From the NCBI RefSeq assembly GCF_001499735.1, contig NZ_LN848257.1:3727641-3791640 (forward strand): a stretch of 64,000 nucleotides of DNA, read 5' to 3'. Below, one piece after another: positions 40,234 through 49,789 of this stretch. Below the pieces are notes generated by a model. That model had not been told where the DNA came from. It ran no database searches and was given only the letters and a program-made list of their open reading frames with translations. Source of the DNA: Thiocapsa sp. KS1 (GTDB lineage Bacteria > Pseudomonadota > Gammaproteobacteria > Chromatiales > Chromatiaceae). Numbering within the stretch: the stretch's first letter is position 1; every line of letters begins with the position of its first letter. Position numbers and translations under genes: made by a program.

Positions 40234-41133
40234 ATGACTACTCTCACACACCTGCAACGCCTGGAATCGGAAAGCATCCACATCATGCGCGAGGTGGTGG
40301 CCGAGGTGGAGCGCCCCGTGATGCTCTACTCGGTCGGCAAGGATTCCGCCGTCATGCTTCACCTGGCCAAGAAGGCCTTCTATCCGTCCACGCCGCCCTT
40401 TCCGCTCCTGCATGTGGATACCACCTGGAAGTTTCAGGACATGTACCGACTGCGCGAGAAGGCGGCGCGCGAGGCGGGGATGGAGCTGCTCGTCTACCGA
40501 AACCCGGAGGCGCTCGCGCGCGGCATCAACCCCTTCGATCACGGCTCCCTGCACACCGATCTCTGGAAGACCGAAGGGCTGAAGCAGGCGCTCGACGAAT
40601 ACGGCTTCGATGCGGCCTTCGGCGGTGCGCGGCGCGACGAAGAGAAGAGCCGTGCGAAGGAGCGCGTCTTCTCGTTCCGTTCGGCCAATCACCGCTGGGA
40701 TCCCAAAAATCAGCGCCCCGAGCTCTGGAAGCTCTACAACGCCCGCAAGGCCAAGGGCGAGAGCATCCGGGTCTTTCCGCTCTCCAACTGGACGGAGCTC
40801 GACATCTGGCAATACATCCATCTCGAGCAGATCGAGATCGTCCCGCTCTATCTCAGTGCCCCGCGCCCGACCGTGATCCGCGACGGCTTGATCTTGATGG
40901 TCGATGACCATCGTTTCCCGTTGCGCGAGGGCGAAGAGGTCCGCATGCGCTCGATCCGCTTCCGCACGCTCGGCTGCTATCCCCTGACCGGCGCGGTCGA
41001 GAGCGAGGCCGCGACCCTGACCGAGGTCATCCAGGAGATGCTGCTCACCACGACGTCCGAGCGCCAGGGTCGCGCCATCGACCACGACCAGTCCGCCAGC
41101 ATGGAAAAGAAGAAGCAGGAGGGGTATTTCTGA
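40234..41133 (+). CDS. cysD: Sulfate adenylyltransferase subunit 2
   Basis: The catalytic subunit that makes APS from ATP and sulfate. The 299-residue product shows the PP-loop [52 protein letters not shown] and the C-terminal [11 protein letters not shown] typical of CysD. AGGA lies five bases before ATG 40234. It overlaps cysNC by one base (TGATG). Confidence 0.98.
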   Translation: MTTLTHLQRLESESIHIMREVVAEVERPVMLYSVGKDSAVMLHLAKKAFYPSTPPFPLLHVDTTWKFQDMYRLREKAAREAGMELLVYRNPEALARGINPFDHGSLHTDLWKTEGLKQALDEYGFDAAFGGARRDEEKSRAKERVFSFRSANHRWDPKNQRPELWKLYNARKAKGESIRVFPLSNWTELDIWQYIHLEQIEIVPLYLSAPRPTVIRDGLILMVDDHRFPLREGEEVRMRSIRFRTLGCYPLTGAVESEAATLTEVIQEMLLTTTSERQGRAIDHDQSASMEKKKQEGYF

Positions 41134-43040
41134 TGGCCAACGACATCTACAAGACCGACGAGCTGATCGCGCGGGACATCGACGCCTATCTGGAGAAGCA
41201 TCAGCATAAGACGATGCTGCGCTTCATCACCTGCGGCAGCGTGGACGACGGCAAATCGACACTCATCGGCCGGCTCCTCTACGACAGCAAGATGATCTTC
41301 GAGGACCAGCTCGCCCTGCTCGAAGCGGATTCCAAACGCGTCGGCACCCAAGGCCAGGAGATCGATTTCGCCCTGCTGGTCGACGGCTTGGCGGCCGAGC
41401 GCGAGCAGGGCATCACCATTGATGTCGCCTATCGCTTCTTCGCCACCGACAGGCGCAAATTCATCGTCGCGGACACCCCCGGGCACGAGCAATACACGCG
41501 CAACATGGTGACCGGCGCCTCGACCGCCGATCTCGCGGTCATCCTGATCGACGCACGCAAGGGCGTGCTGACCCAGACACGGCGCCACAGCTATCTGGCC
41601 CATTTGGTCGGGATCCGCAACATCGTGCTCGCGATCAACAAGATGGATTTGGTCGACTACGATCAGGCCAGGTACGACAGCATCATCGGCGATTACCGTG
41701 CCTTCGCCGAGCAGATCGGGATCGACGGCTTTCAGGCGATCCCGATCTCGGGTCTCAAGGGCGACAACATCGCGTCCAAGAGCGATGCCACGCCCTGGTA
41801 TCAAGGCCCGACCCTGCTCGACTATCTCGAGACGGTCGAGATCGACCAGTCCCGGATGATCGAGCGGCCGTTCCGCATGGCGGTGCAGTGGGTCAACCGT
41901 CCCAACCTGGACTTTCGGGGCTTCTCGGGCCAGATCGCCAGCGGGCGCATCAAGCCGGGCGACGCCGTGCGCATCCTGCCCGGCAGCACCTCGTCCACCG
42001 TCGAGCGCGTCGTCACCATGGACGGAGATCTGAGCGAGGCCGGCGCCGGTCAATCGGTCACCCTGACCCTGGCGGACGAGATCGACTGCTCGCGCGGCCA
42101 AGTCATCACCCCGGCCGGCCAGCCGCTCGAAGTGGCCGATCAGTTCGAGGCGACCATCGTCTGGATGGCGCAAGAGCCGATGATCCCGGGTCGCGCTTAC
42201 ATCATGAAGATCGGCACGACGCAGGCGACGGTCACGGTGACCGACGAGAAATACCAGGTCAACGTCAACACCATGGCCCACGAGCCGGGCAAGATCTTGG
42301 CGCTGAACGGCATCGGGGTGTGCAACATCGCCACGAGCAAGGCGATTCCGTTCGAGCCCTATGCCGAGAATCCGGACCTGGGCGGCTTCATCCTGATCGA
42401 CCGGCTGAACAATGCGACCGTCGGGGCCGGCATGATCCATTTCGCCCTGCGACGCAGCCACAATCTGCCCTGGCAGACGATCGACGTGGACCGCAACGCC
42501 CACGCCGCCATCAAGAATCAGCAGCCACGACTGCTCTGGCTCACCGGTCTGTCGGGCTCGGGCAAGACGACCATCGCCAACCTGGTGGAGAAGAAGCTGC
42601 ACGCCATGGGGCGCCACACCTTTCTGCTGGACGGTACCAATGTCCGTCAGGGGCTGAACAAGGATCTGGGGTTCACCGATGCCGACCGGGTCGAGAACAT
42701 CCGGCGCATCGGCGAGGTGGCCAAGCTCATGACCGACGCCGGGCTGATCGTCTTGACCGCCTTCATCTCGCCCTTCCGCAGCGAACGACGCATGGTCCGG
42801 CAGCTATTTCCGAAAGGCGAGTTCGTGGAGATCTTCATCGATACGCCGATCGAGGTGGCCGAGAGCCGCGATCAAAAGGGACTGTACGAGCAGGCGCGTC
42901 GCGGCGATCTCAAGAACTTCACCGGCATCGACAGCGCGTACGAGCCACCCGAGGCACCCGAGATCCGCATCGATACGACCCGGCTCTCGGCCGAGGAGGC
43001 GGCCGAGGCGATTATCGAGTCCTTGTCGATGTCGTTTTAA
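41133..43040 (+). CDS. cysNC: Bifunctional sulfate adenylyltransferase subunit 1 / APS kinase
   Basis: A 635-residue fusion. The N-terminal GTPase drives APS synthesis: GSVDDGKSTLIGRLLYD (P-loop), ADTPGHEQYTRNM and NKMDLVD. From about residue 455 follows APS kinase with LTGLSGSGKTTIANLVE and FISPFRSERRMVR, forming PAPS. A PAPS reductase (cysH) is therefore expected, but none is in the window. Its TAA stop lies inside the left arm of a repeat element. Confidence 0.97.
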   Translation: MANDIYKTDELIARDIDAYLEKHQHKTMLRFITCGSVDDGKSTLIGRLLYDSKMIFEDQLALLEADSKRVGTQGQEIDFALLVDGLAAEREQGITIDVAYRFFATDRRKFIVADTPGHEQYTRNMVTGASTADLAVILIDARKGVLTQTRRHSYLAHLVGIRNIVLAINKMDLVDYDQARYDSIIGDYRAFAEQIGIDGFQAIPISGLKGDNIASKSDATPWYQGPTLLDYLETVEIDQSRMIERPFRMAVQWVNRPNLDFRGFSGQIASGRIKPGDAVRILPGSTSSTVERVVTMDGDLSEAGAGQSVTLTLADEIDCSRGQVITPAGQPLEVADQFEATIVWMAQEPMIPGRAYIMKIGTTQATVTVTDEKYQVNVNTMAHEPGKILALNGIGVCNIATSKAIPFEPYAENPDLGGFILIDRLNNATVGAGMIHFALRRSHNLPWQTIDVDRNAHAAIKNQQPRLLWLTGLSGSGKTTIANLVEKKLHAMGRHTFLLDGTNVRQGLNKDLGFTDADRVENIRRIGEVAKLMTDAGLIVLTAFISPFRSERRMVRQLFPKGEFVEIFIDTPIEVAESRDQKGLYEQARRGDLKNFTGIDSAYEPPEAPEIRIDTTRLSAEEAAEAIIESLSMSF

Positions 43041-43124
43041 ACCGCGCCCGGTACGGTATGCGTCATTTGGTGGATGGCTTGGCCGCGCCGGCTCCGACGA
43101 CTGTCGGAGCCGGCGCGGTTTAAA
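43036..43124. repeat. Intergenic inverted-repeat element, copy 8, with strong hairpin
   Basis: The 89-bp segment is bounded by TTTAAACCGCGCC (43036-43048) and GGCGCGGTTTAAA (43112-43124), a perfect 13-bp inverted repeat. Its right half contains a perfect 16-bp hairpin (43083-43098 with 43103-43118, loop GACT) followed by TTTAAAG, which could terminate cysD-cysNC. The left arm contains the cysNC stop (43038-43040). It forms a 194-bp dimer with copy 9. Confidence 0.8.
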
Positions 43125-43143
43125 GTATTGAAAATCTTAAATT

Positions 43144-43229
43144 CTAAACCGCGTCCCACTGGGATCAAGGATATCTCCGAAGCTAAACGAACAATGAAAA
43201 CTACGCATGTCGCTCTAGACGCGGTTTAG
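43144..43229. repeat. Intergenic inverted-repeat element, copy 9
   Basis: The 86-bp segment is bounded by CTAAACCGCGTC (43144-43155) and GACGCGGTTTAG (43218-43229), a perfect 12-bp inverted repeat. Its right end abuts the stop codon of the convergent sbp gene (43230-43232). The linker to copy 8 is 19 bases and AT-rich (TATTGAAAATCTTAAATT). Confidence 0.75.
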
Positions 43230-44237
43230 TCAGCGAACGCTATAGATCTGATCGAAGATGCCCCCGTCGGCGAAGTGTTTCTCCTGCGCGGCCTTCCAGC
43301 CGCCTAGGTCCTCGATCGTCACCATATCGACCTGGACGAACCGATCCTTGTACCGTGCCGCGACCTCCGGGTCGGTGGGGCGATAAAAGTGTTTGGCGGC
43401 AAGCTCCTGGCCCTCGGGCGAGTAGAGGAATTCCAGATAGGCCGTCGCGACCTCGCGTGTCCCCTTCTTGTCCACGGTGCGATCCACGACCGTGACCGGC
43501 GGCTCGGCGAGGATCGACAGGGATGGGACGACGATCTCGAACTTGTCCTCGCCGAACTCCTTCAGTGCGAGGAACGCCTCGTTCTCCCAGGAGAGGAAGA
43601 CATCGCCGAGCTCGCGCTGCACGAAGGTGGTGGTCGAGCCACGGGCACCCGAATCGAGCACCGGGACATTCTTGTAGAGTCGCGCAATGAAGTCCTTCAC
43701 CCGTGCCTCGTCGCCGTCGTATGCCTTCTCCGCCCAGGCCCAAGCCGCCAGATAGTTCCAGCGCGCGCCGCCCGAGGTCTTGGGATTGGGCGTAATCACG
43801 GCGACCCCATCGTTGACCAGGTCTCCCCAGTCCTTGATCCCTTTCGGATTACCCTCGCGGACCAGGAAGACGATGGTCGAGGTGTAGGGCGAGCTGTTCA
43901 GAGGCAGTCGCGACTGCCAGTCCTCGGCCAGGAATCCCCGGGCTGCGATGGCATCGATGTCGTAGGCCAGCGCCAGGGTCACGACGTCGGCTTCCAATCC
44001 GTCGATGACCGCGCGCGCCTGCTTGCCGGCCCCGCCGTGCGACTGTTGAATCGTGACCTTCTCGCCGGTCTTCGCCTCCCAGTGTTTGCTGAAGACCGGA
44101 TTGAACTCCTGGTAGAGCTCGCGCGTCGGGTCGTAGGAGACGTTGAGCAGCGTAGTGTCGGCCTGCGCGATGCCGAGGGTCGACAGGCCCAGCACAGCGG
44201 CGGCGAGTAGGGATTTCGGGCGCAATGTAGCGGTCAT
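43230..44237 (-). CDS. sbp: Periplasmic sulfate-binding protein
   Basis: A 335-residue solute-binding protein for the CysTWA sulfate/thiosulfate transporter. It has a signal peptide ending AQA and shows [66 protein letters not shown] and [22 protein letters not shown] lies seven bases before ATG 44237. It is divergent from cysT, so binding protein and permease are driven from one shared control region. Sulfate versus thiosulfate preference cannot be read from sequence. Confidence 0.96.
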   Translation of the reverse strand: MTATLRPKSLLAAAVLGLSTLGIAQADTTLLNVSYDPTRELYQEFNPVFSKHWEAKTGEKVTIQQSHGGAGKQARAVIDGLEADVVTLALAYDIDAIAARGFLAEDWQSRLPLNSSPYTSTIVFLVREGNPKGIKDWGDLVNDGVAVITPNPKTSGGARWNYLAAWAWAEKAYDGDEARVKDFIARLYKNVPVLDSGARGSTTTFVQRELGDVFLSWENEAFLALKEFGEDKFEIVVPSLSILAEPPVTVVDRTVDKKGTREVATAYLEFLYSPEGQELAAKHFYRPTDPEVAARYKDRFVQVDMVTIEDLGGWKAAQEKHFADGGIFDQIYSVR

Positions 44238-44605
44238 AGTTTGGTCCTTTTGGCTGTCGAGAAGGGATCGAGACCTGGATTGAAGCACCATCGTCGAGCC
44301 GCGCCCACCAACGAAATCCGCAAACCTTATCGACTAAATTGCGTTCGGCGCGACGCGAGTCCGTTCGCGTCGGCTCGGCCTTGCAGGTATCACCGGCGGC
44401 GCAGCAGACGCGGCCCGGCGCGATCCCGGGGCACCCGCTCTTATCGTCAAACCTGATAACCAAATCAGGATTCGACGGTTCCGGAGAGGTCCGTCTTGCA
44501 CTAGCCTGGACCCGTTCTCCGAATCCCGAGACCAGCTGCCATGACATTGGATTCCAGACCCTCCGCCGATGTTGGCACCCTTGGTCCGAACCCGGTAAAG
44601 ACATC
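44238..44605. promoter_or_regulatory. Divergent control region of sbp and cysTWA
   Basis: A 368-base gap without a gene. It holds two copies of CTTATCG[AT]C (44326-44334 and 44440-44448) and, after the second, ATAACCAAATC, similar to ATAACCAATC in the cysB control region at about 38196. These are candidate CysB operator pieces by context only. A cysT start upstream of ATG 44606 is possible but not supported. Confidence 0.4.
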
Positions 44606-45460
44606 ATGGGCGTTGTGACCTTCTTTAACCCGACGCGTCAGACCCGCGTACTGCCCGGCTTCGGCCTTGCACTCGGCTACACTCTGGTCTATCTGTCGCT
44701 CATCGTGCTGATTCCGCTGTCGGCGGTCTTCATCAAGACGGCGACCCTGTCCTGGGGCGAGTTCTGGGCCATTGTCTCCTCCCCGCGGGTGGTGGCCACC
44801 TACAAGCTCTCGTTCGGTGCCTCGCTGCTGGCTGCGGCGATCAATGCGGTCTTTGGACTGATGTTGGCTTGGTCGCTGGTTCGCTACAGCTTCCCGGGTA
44901 AGAAGCTGATCGACGCGCTGGTGGATCTGCCCTTCGCGCTGCCCACCGCGGTGGCCGGCATCGCCCTCACCGCGCTCTATGCCGGCAACGGCTGGATCGG
45001 TAGCCTGCTCGCGCCGCTCGGCATCAAGGTCGCCTTCACCCCGCTCGGTGTGCTGGTGGCCCTGGTGTTCATCGGCGTCCCCTTTGTGGTGCGTACCGTT
45101 CAACCCATCCTCGAAGACCTCGAGACCGAGCTGGAAGAGGCCGCGGCGAGTCTGGGCGCCAACCGCCTGCAGACCTTCGCCAAGGTGCTGCTGCCGACCT
45201 TGTTGCCGGCGCTCCTGACCGGTTTCGCGCTGGCCTTTGCCCGGGCGGTCGGCGAGTACGGGTCGGTGATCTTCATCGCCGGCAACATCCCGATGGTGTC
45301 CGAGATCACGCCGCTCATCATCATCACCAAGCTCGAGCAGTACGACTATGCCGGCGCGACCGCCGTGGCGGTTGTCATGCTGGTCTTTTCCTTTCTCATG
45401 CTCCTGGCCATCAACCTGTTGCAGGCCTGGAGCGCGAAACGGACCGGGAGGAATCGCTGA
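44606..45460 (+). CDS. cysT: Sulfate ABC transporter permease CysT (CysU)
   Basis: A 284-residue inner-membrane permease with about six transmembrane helices, the typical PLSAVFIKTATLSWGEFW segment, DLPFALPTAVAGIAL and the EAA loop EEAAASLGANRLQTFAKVLLP, ending AVGEYGSVIFIAGNIP. ATG 44606 matches the family. It overlaps cysW by one base. Confidence 0.95.
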   Translation: MGVVTFFNPTRQTRVLPGFGLALGYTLVYLSLIVLIPLSAVFIKTATLSWGEFWAIVSSPRVVATYKLSFGASLLAAAINAVFGLMLAWSLVRYSFPGKKLIDALVDLPFALPTAVAGIALTALYAGNGWIGSLLAPLGIKVAFTPLGVLVALVFIGVPFVVRTVQPILEDLETELEEAAASLGANRLQTFAKVLLPTLLPALLTGFALAFARAVGEYGSVIFIAGNIPMVSEITPLIIITKLEQYDYAGATAVAVVMLVFSFLMLLAINLLQAWSAKRTGRNR

Positions 45461-46344
45461 TGACTGCCGTCGGCGCCGTGTACGGGCGGGGCGATGCCCG
45501 TCGTTACGAGGCCAATCCTGCAACCCGCGAGACGGACTGGGTGAAGTGGCTGATCCTGACGGCGGCGCTGACCTTTTTCCTGCTGTTCTTGCTGATGCCG
45601 CTGATCGCGGTCTTCACGGAGGCCCTGCGCAAGGGCTGGCTGACCTATCTCACGGCCATCACCGACCCGGATGCCTTGGCGTCGGTACGGCTGACGCTGC
45701 TGGTGGCGGCCATCTCGGTGCCGGTCAATCTTGTGTTCGGGGTCGCCGCGGCTTGGGCGATCGCCAAGTTCGAGTTCCGCGGCAAGCGTTTTCTCACCAC
45801 CCTGATCGATCTGCCCTTCTCGGTCTCGCCGGTGATCGCGGGCTTGATCTTCGTCCTGTTGTTCGGCGCCCACGGCTGGTTCGGCGCTTGGCTGTTCGAG
45901 AACGACATCAAGATCATCTTCGCCGTCCCCGGGATCGTCCTGGCGACCGTGTTCGTCACCTTTCCCTTCGTCGCTCGCGAGCTGATCCCGTTGATGGAGG
46001 CGCAGGGTCGCGAGGAAGAAGAGGCGGCGGTCGTGCTCGGCGCCTCCGGCTTCCAGACCTTTTGGCGGGTGACGCTTCCCAACATCAAATGGGGCCTGCT
46101 CTACGGCGTGATCCTGTGCAACGCCCGCGCGATGGGCGAGTTCGGTGCGGTGAGCGTCGTCTCCGGCCATATCCGCGGCCAGACCAACACCATGCCCCTG
46201 CACGTCGAGATCCTCTACAACGAATACAATTTCGCTGCGGCCTTCGCGGTGGCCTCGCTGCTGGCGCTGCTGGCGCTGGTGACCCTGGGGCTGAAGACCT
46301 TCATCGAGTGGAAGGTCGAGCGCGGCCTTCGGGACACCGTCTAA
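45460..46344 (+). CDS. cysW: Sulfate ABC transporter permease CysW
   Basis: A 294-residue second permease with [20 protein letters not shown], the EAA loop [19 protein letters not shown] and [19 protein letters not shown], the hallmark of CysW. It pairs with CysT in the membrane and docks on CysA. Translation is coupled to cysT (TGATG). Confidence 0.97.
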   Translation: MTAVGAVYGRGDARRYEANPATRETDWVKWLILTAALTFFLLFLLMPLIAVFTEALRKGWLTYLTAITDPDALASVRLTLLVAAISVPVNLVFGVAAAWAIAKFEFRGKRFLTTLIDLPFSVSPVIAGLIFVLLFGAHGWFGAWLFENDIKIIFAVPGIVLATVFVTFPFVARELIPLMEAQGREEEEAAVVLGASGFQTFWRVTLPNIKWGLLYGVILCNARAMGEFGAVSVVSGHIRGQTNTMPLHVEILYNEYNFAAAFAVASLLALLALVTLGLKTFIEWKVERGLRDTV

Positions 46345-46354
46345 GGACCCATCC

Positions 46355-47440
46355 ATGAGCATCCAAGTCAAAGAGATTCATAAGCAATTCGGCGAATTCG
46401 TCGCGTTGGATCAGGTGTCGCTCGATTTCCCGACCGGTGCCTTGACGGCGCTGCTGGGACCTTCGGGTTGCGGCAAGACCACGCTGTTGCGCGTCATCGC
46501 GGGCCTGGAGACGGCCGACTCGGGCCGCGTCATCCTGGAGGGCGAGGATGCCTCCGACACCCATGTGCGCCAGCGCCGGGTCGGGTTCGTCTTCCAGCAC
46601 TATGCGCTCTTTCGTCACATGACCGTGCTCGAGAACGTCGCCTTCGGGCTGCGCGTGAAGCCGCGGCGCGAACGTTCCGACGACGCCGAGATTCGCCGGC
46701 GGGTCCATCGCCTGCTCGATCTCGTCCAGCTCGACGCGCTGGCCGAGCGCTTCCCCTCGCAGTTGTCCGGCGGTCAGCGCCAACGCGTCGCGCTGGCCCG
46801 TGCCTTGGCCGTCGAGCCGCGTGTTCTGCTGCTCGACGAGCCGTTCGGTGCGCTCGATGCCCAGGTGCGCAAGGAGCTGCGCCGCTGGCTGAGGCGATTG
46901 CACGACGAGCTTCAGGTGACCTCGATCTTCGTCACGCACGACCAGGAAGAGGCTCTGGAGGTGGCGGATCGGGTGGTCTTGATGAACCGTGGCCGCGTCG
47001 AGCAGGTCGACACCCCGACCGAGGTCTACGAGCGCCCGGCCACCCCCTTCGTCTACGGGTTTCTCGGCGCGGTCAATGTCTTTCACGGCCGCATCGAGGG
47101 GCCGCATCTGCGCGTCGGCGAGGCGACCCTGCCGCACGAGCAGACACAGGTGATCCACGGGGCCGAAGCGGTGGCGTTCTCGCGGCCCCATGAGCTGAGG
47201 ATCGTGACCGATCCGGACACGCCGCACGGGGTCGCGGCAGTCGTGGAGCGCGTCCTGACCTTCGGCGCCGACGTTCGGGTGGAGCTCGACAGTCTGCCGG
47301 GTGCCGCGGTGCGTGGAGAGCCTGCCCATTACGAGGTCGTCATGCCGCGTGCGCAGGTCGACGCCTTGGCGCTGACCCGCGGACAACTGGTGCGGCTGGT
47401 CCCGTCCCAGATTCGCGTCTTCCCGAGTCAGGCGGCCTGA
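46355..47440 (+). CDS. cysA: Sulfate/thiosulfate ABC transporter ATPase
   Basis: A 361-residue ATPase with Walker [12 protein letters not shown], the Q-loop FQHYALF, signature [15 protein letters not shown], Walker [13 protein letters not shown] and switch His in VTHDQEEA, plus a C-terminal TOBE-like regulatory domain. It energises sulfate uptake with CysT, CysW and Sbp. It is ten bases after cysW and one base before the second cysB-like gene. Confidence 0.97.
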   Translation: MSIQVKEIHKQFGEFVALDQVSLDFPTGALTALLGPSGCGKTTLLRVIAGLETADSGRVILEGEDASDTHVRQRRVGFVFQHYALFRHMTVLENVAFGLRVKPRRERSDDAEIRRRVHRLLDLVQLDALAERFPSQLSGGQRQRVALARALAVEPRVLLLDEPFGALDAQVRKELRRWLRRLHDELQVTSIFVTHDQEEALEVADRVVLMNRGRVEQVDTPTEVYERPATPFVYGFLGAVNVFHGRIEGPHLRVGEATLPHEQTQVIHGAEAVAFSRPHELRIVTDPDTPHGVAAVVERVLTFGADVRVELDSLPGAAVRGEPAHYEVVMPRAQVDALALTRGQLVRLVPSQIRVFPSQAA

Positions 47441-47441
47441 G

Positions 47442-48377
47442 ATGAACCTCCAGCAACTGCGGATCGTCCGCGAGACGGTCCGGCGCAACTTCAACCTGAC
47501 CGAGGTCGCGAACGCGCTCTATACCGCTCAATCCGGTGTCTCCAAACACATCAAGGATCTGGAGGACGAGCTCGGCATGGAGCTGTTCGTGCGCCGCGGC
47601 AAGCGGTTGCTCGGGTTGACGGAGCCCGGCAAAGAGCTGCTGCCGATCGTCGAGCGCATCCTGATCGACACCCAGAACATGAAGCATCTCGGCGAGCAAT
47701 TCGCGCAGCAGGATACAGGTCACCTGGCCATCGCGACGACCCACACCCAGGCCCGTTATGCCTTGCCGGCCGTGGTGACCCGGTTCAAGCAGGCGTTCCC
47801 GAAGGTCTATCTGGAGCTCCACGAGTGTGGGCCGGGGGAGATCGTCAGCCTGTTGCGCGACGGTCAGGTGGACATCGGGATCGCCACCGAGGCGCTCGGG
47901 AGCGAAGAGGACCTGGTCAGCTTCCCCTACTACCGGTGGCGGCATGCGGTGATCGTCCCCACCACCCATCCGCTGGCCGGCGTCTCGCCCCTGACGCTGA
48001 GCGCGATTGCGGACTATCCGATCATTACCTACTACCCGGGAAACACCGGGCGTGCGCGCATCGATGCCGCCTTCGCCCGCGCCGGCGTCGCCCCGGACAT
48101 CGTCATGTCCGCGCTCGACGCCGATGTCATCAAGGCCTACGTGGAGCTGGGGTTGGGAGTCGGCATCATCGCCGCGATGGCCTTCAACCCCGCCCGCGAC
48201 GCGGGCCTCTGCCTGCTCGACACCCCGGACATGTTCGAGGTCAATACCGCCCGCCTGGGTCTGCGACGCGGTCACTACCTGCGTGACTATACCGTGCGCT
48301 TCATTTTGGAATGCGCCCCCTCGCTGACCGCGGAGCAGATCAAGGAGGCGGTGTTCCCCAAAGCGGCGCTGCCTTGA
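47442..48377 (+). CDS. CysB-type LysR regulator (2)
   Basis: A 311-residue LysR regulator of the CysB/Cbl group (MNLQQLRIVRETV, helix-turn-helix with YTAQSGVSKHIKDLED, ATTHTQARYALP). It begins one base after cysA, so it is encoded in the transporter operon, giving autoregulation if it controls that operon. It is about as long as, but clearly different from, the first CysB-like protein, so the two probably have divided roles (CysB versus Cbl type). Confidence 0.92.
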   Translation: MNLQQLRIVRETVRRNFNLTEVANALYTAQSGVSKHIKDLEDELGMELFVRRGKRLLGLTEPGKELLPIVERILIDTQNMKHLGEQFAQQDTGHLAIATTHTQARYALPAVVTRFKQAFPKVYLELHECGPGEIVSLLRDGQVDIGIATEALGSEEDLVSFPYYRWRHAVIVPTTHPLAGVSPLTLSAIADYPIITYYPGNTGRARIDAAFARAGVAPDIVMSALDADVIKAYVELGLGVGIIAAMAFNPARDAGLCLLDTPDMFEVNTARLGLRRGHYLRDYTVRFILECAPSLTAEQIKEAVFPKAALP

Positions 48378-48392
48378 TCCCGGACGCGACGA

Positions 48393-48611
48393 TCAGGCGC
48401 CGCTGCGATAGAGCTGCGGGGGCTGATCGGCCAAGTAACGCGCGATCGCCTCCTCGATCGACACGGTCGGCTCGACTGCGCGGCGCGAAACGAACGTGGG
48501 CCGCTGCCGGATGGATGGCGTACGGACACCCCTGGCCGAGAGACCGCTGCGTGTCCGCATGATGCCGATCGCGCTCGTCTGTGCGAAATGCTGGATTGAA
48601 GAGGTGTTCAT
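48393..48611 (-). CDS. Small protein of unknown function
   Basis: A 72-residue, arginine-rich product (MNTSSIQHFAQTSAIGIM at the start, ending IEEAIARYLADQPPQLYRSG). ATG 48611 has an AGGAG site eight bases upstream, which is the main support. It is convergent with the second cysB-like gene. No family is recognised. The longer open frame to 48968 is not supported. Confidence 0.5.
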   Translation of the reverse strand: MNTSSIQHFAQTSAIGIMRTRSGLSARGVRTPSIRQRPTFVSRRAVEPTVSIEEAIARYLADQPPQLYRSGA

Positions 48612-48966
48612 GGTTCGCGCTCCTGCTGTTGCCTTGAAGGGGTTTGGCCGCGAGGAATCGCGACCTTGGGTGCAAGGTAACGCAGGGGTGCTGACCATAG
48701 GCTGACGGCGCCTGTCAGCAAACGAATAGCCGGCGACCGGCGACCAGGGTCTCGAGGTCGGTTCGAGCCCTAACCAAGCGACCCCTAACCAAAGGGGTCG
48801 CCGACGAACGATCACTGCGGACGCTTGCCGGGCACGATCCTCGGCAAAGAACCGCTTCGACGCTATCGTCGATTGCAGTTGTTTTCCCGGCTTTCCGAGG
48901 GCCTCCGCAAGGCCCCGACGCTGAAGCTGCCCTGTTCCTTGACGCGACGAGAGAGAAACCACCGCC
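48612..48966. other. Intergenic region with short repeats and a hairpin
   Basis: A 355-base divergent gap. It contains CCCTAACCAA twice (48768-48777 and 48783-48792), a tandem CCGGCGA pair near 48730-48744, and a perfect 9-bp hairpin GCGACCCCT / AGGGGTCGC (48778-48801, loop AACCAA). No gene was found in it. Promoters for both flanking genes should be here. Confidence 0.5.
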
Positions 48967-49788
48967 ATGCCGCTGACTCAGGTCGTCGACTATCTCAACG
49001 AGCGCCTGCACCAACTGCATCCCGCAGCAGGTTTGCGCAAGCAGGCGGGTTTCCGGTACCGCAACGGCGTCCTCACCGCAGGCGTCGCGAGCTTTCGACT
49101 CCGGCCCGACCAAGTCCCGGTGGTCCGAGCGATCGACGGGGAGCGGGTCGCCTACAGCGCTCGGTGTATCGTGGAGACCGGCCGCGGCCATCCCGTTCAA
49201 GCCGAGGCGCTCTATGTCCAAGCCTGGGATCCCGAGGACGTGGTGTTCCTCGACCGGTTCCTGCGGGTCTTTCACGCGTTGCACCATCTCGGGTGCGGGC
49301 ATGATCCCGGGGCCAGCCTGGCTCTGGATGTGCACCTGCGTCATGTGAGCGCGGTCCCCGAGCAGCACGGCCAGGTGTTCGAGGATCTACTCGCTCGGCT
49401 TGGCCTGATTCCGAGCCAGATCCTGCTGCGCCTCGACGGCCGGGCGCTGCAACGCGATCCGCACGTCCAGGATGCAGCCCGCAGCTTTGCGCGTCGGGGC
49501 TACCGACTCGTAGCGACTCGGCCGGATTTCGGCGCGACCGATTGGGATCTCCTGCACCGCATCGGCGTGCGCTGGGTGCTGCAGGATGTCGCCGCGCTTC
49601 GATGCCTCCGGGACCAGGACGTTCTGAACGACTGGCTCGCCCGGACAGAGGCGCATGGCCTCGGCATCTGGCTCGACAAGATCGCCCACCCGGGCGATCT
49701 CGCGGAGGCGACTGCCTCGGGATCGGAGCTGGTCGAGGGGGATTGGTTCCGAGATCGGGTGTCCATGCCGACACGGGCGGTGTCCTGA
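48967..49788 (+). CDS. Degenerate EAL-domain-like protein
   Basis: A 273-residue protein whose spacing resembles an EAL cyclic-di-GMP phosphodiesterase domain: an EAL tripeptide at the start of a strand (VQAEALYVQAW, without the following ExLxR arginine), ALDVHLRHV, PSQILLRLDGRAL, RPDFGATDWDLLHRIGVRWV and a final GDWF. The metal-binding DD pair and the catalytic Glu set are not recognisable, so enzymatic activity is unlikely; it could be a ligand or protein-binding relic. One base separates it from the following hydrolase gene. Confidence 0.55.
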   Translation: MPLTQVVDYLNERLHQLHPAAGLRKQAGFRYRNGVLTAGVASFRLRPDQVPVVRAIDGERVAYSARCIVETGRGHPVQAEALYVQAWDPEDVVFLDRFLRVFHALHHLGCGHDPGASLALDVHLRHVSAVPEQHGQVFEDLLARLGLIPSQILLRLDGRALQRDPHVQDAARSFARRGYRLVATRPDFGATDWDLLHRIGVRWVLQDVAALRCLRDQDVLNDWLARTEAHGLGIWLDKIAHPGDLAEATASGSELVEGDWFRDRVSMPTRAVS

Positions 49789-49789
49789 G

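Noticed and set aside
40977..42617. 546-codon minus-strand open frame opposite cysNC
   Set aside because: Antisense shadow; the plus strand holds clear GTPase and APS kinase motifs.
48740..48780. T-arm-like sequence GGTTCGAGCCC suggesting a tRNA
   Set aside because: No acceptor, anticodon or D arm could be paired around it.
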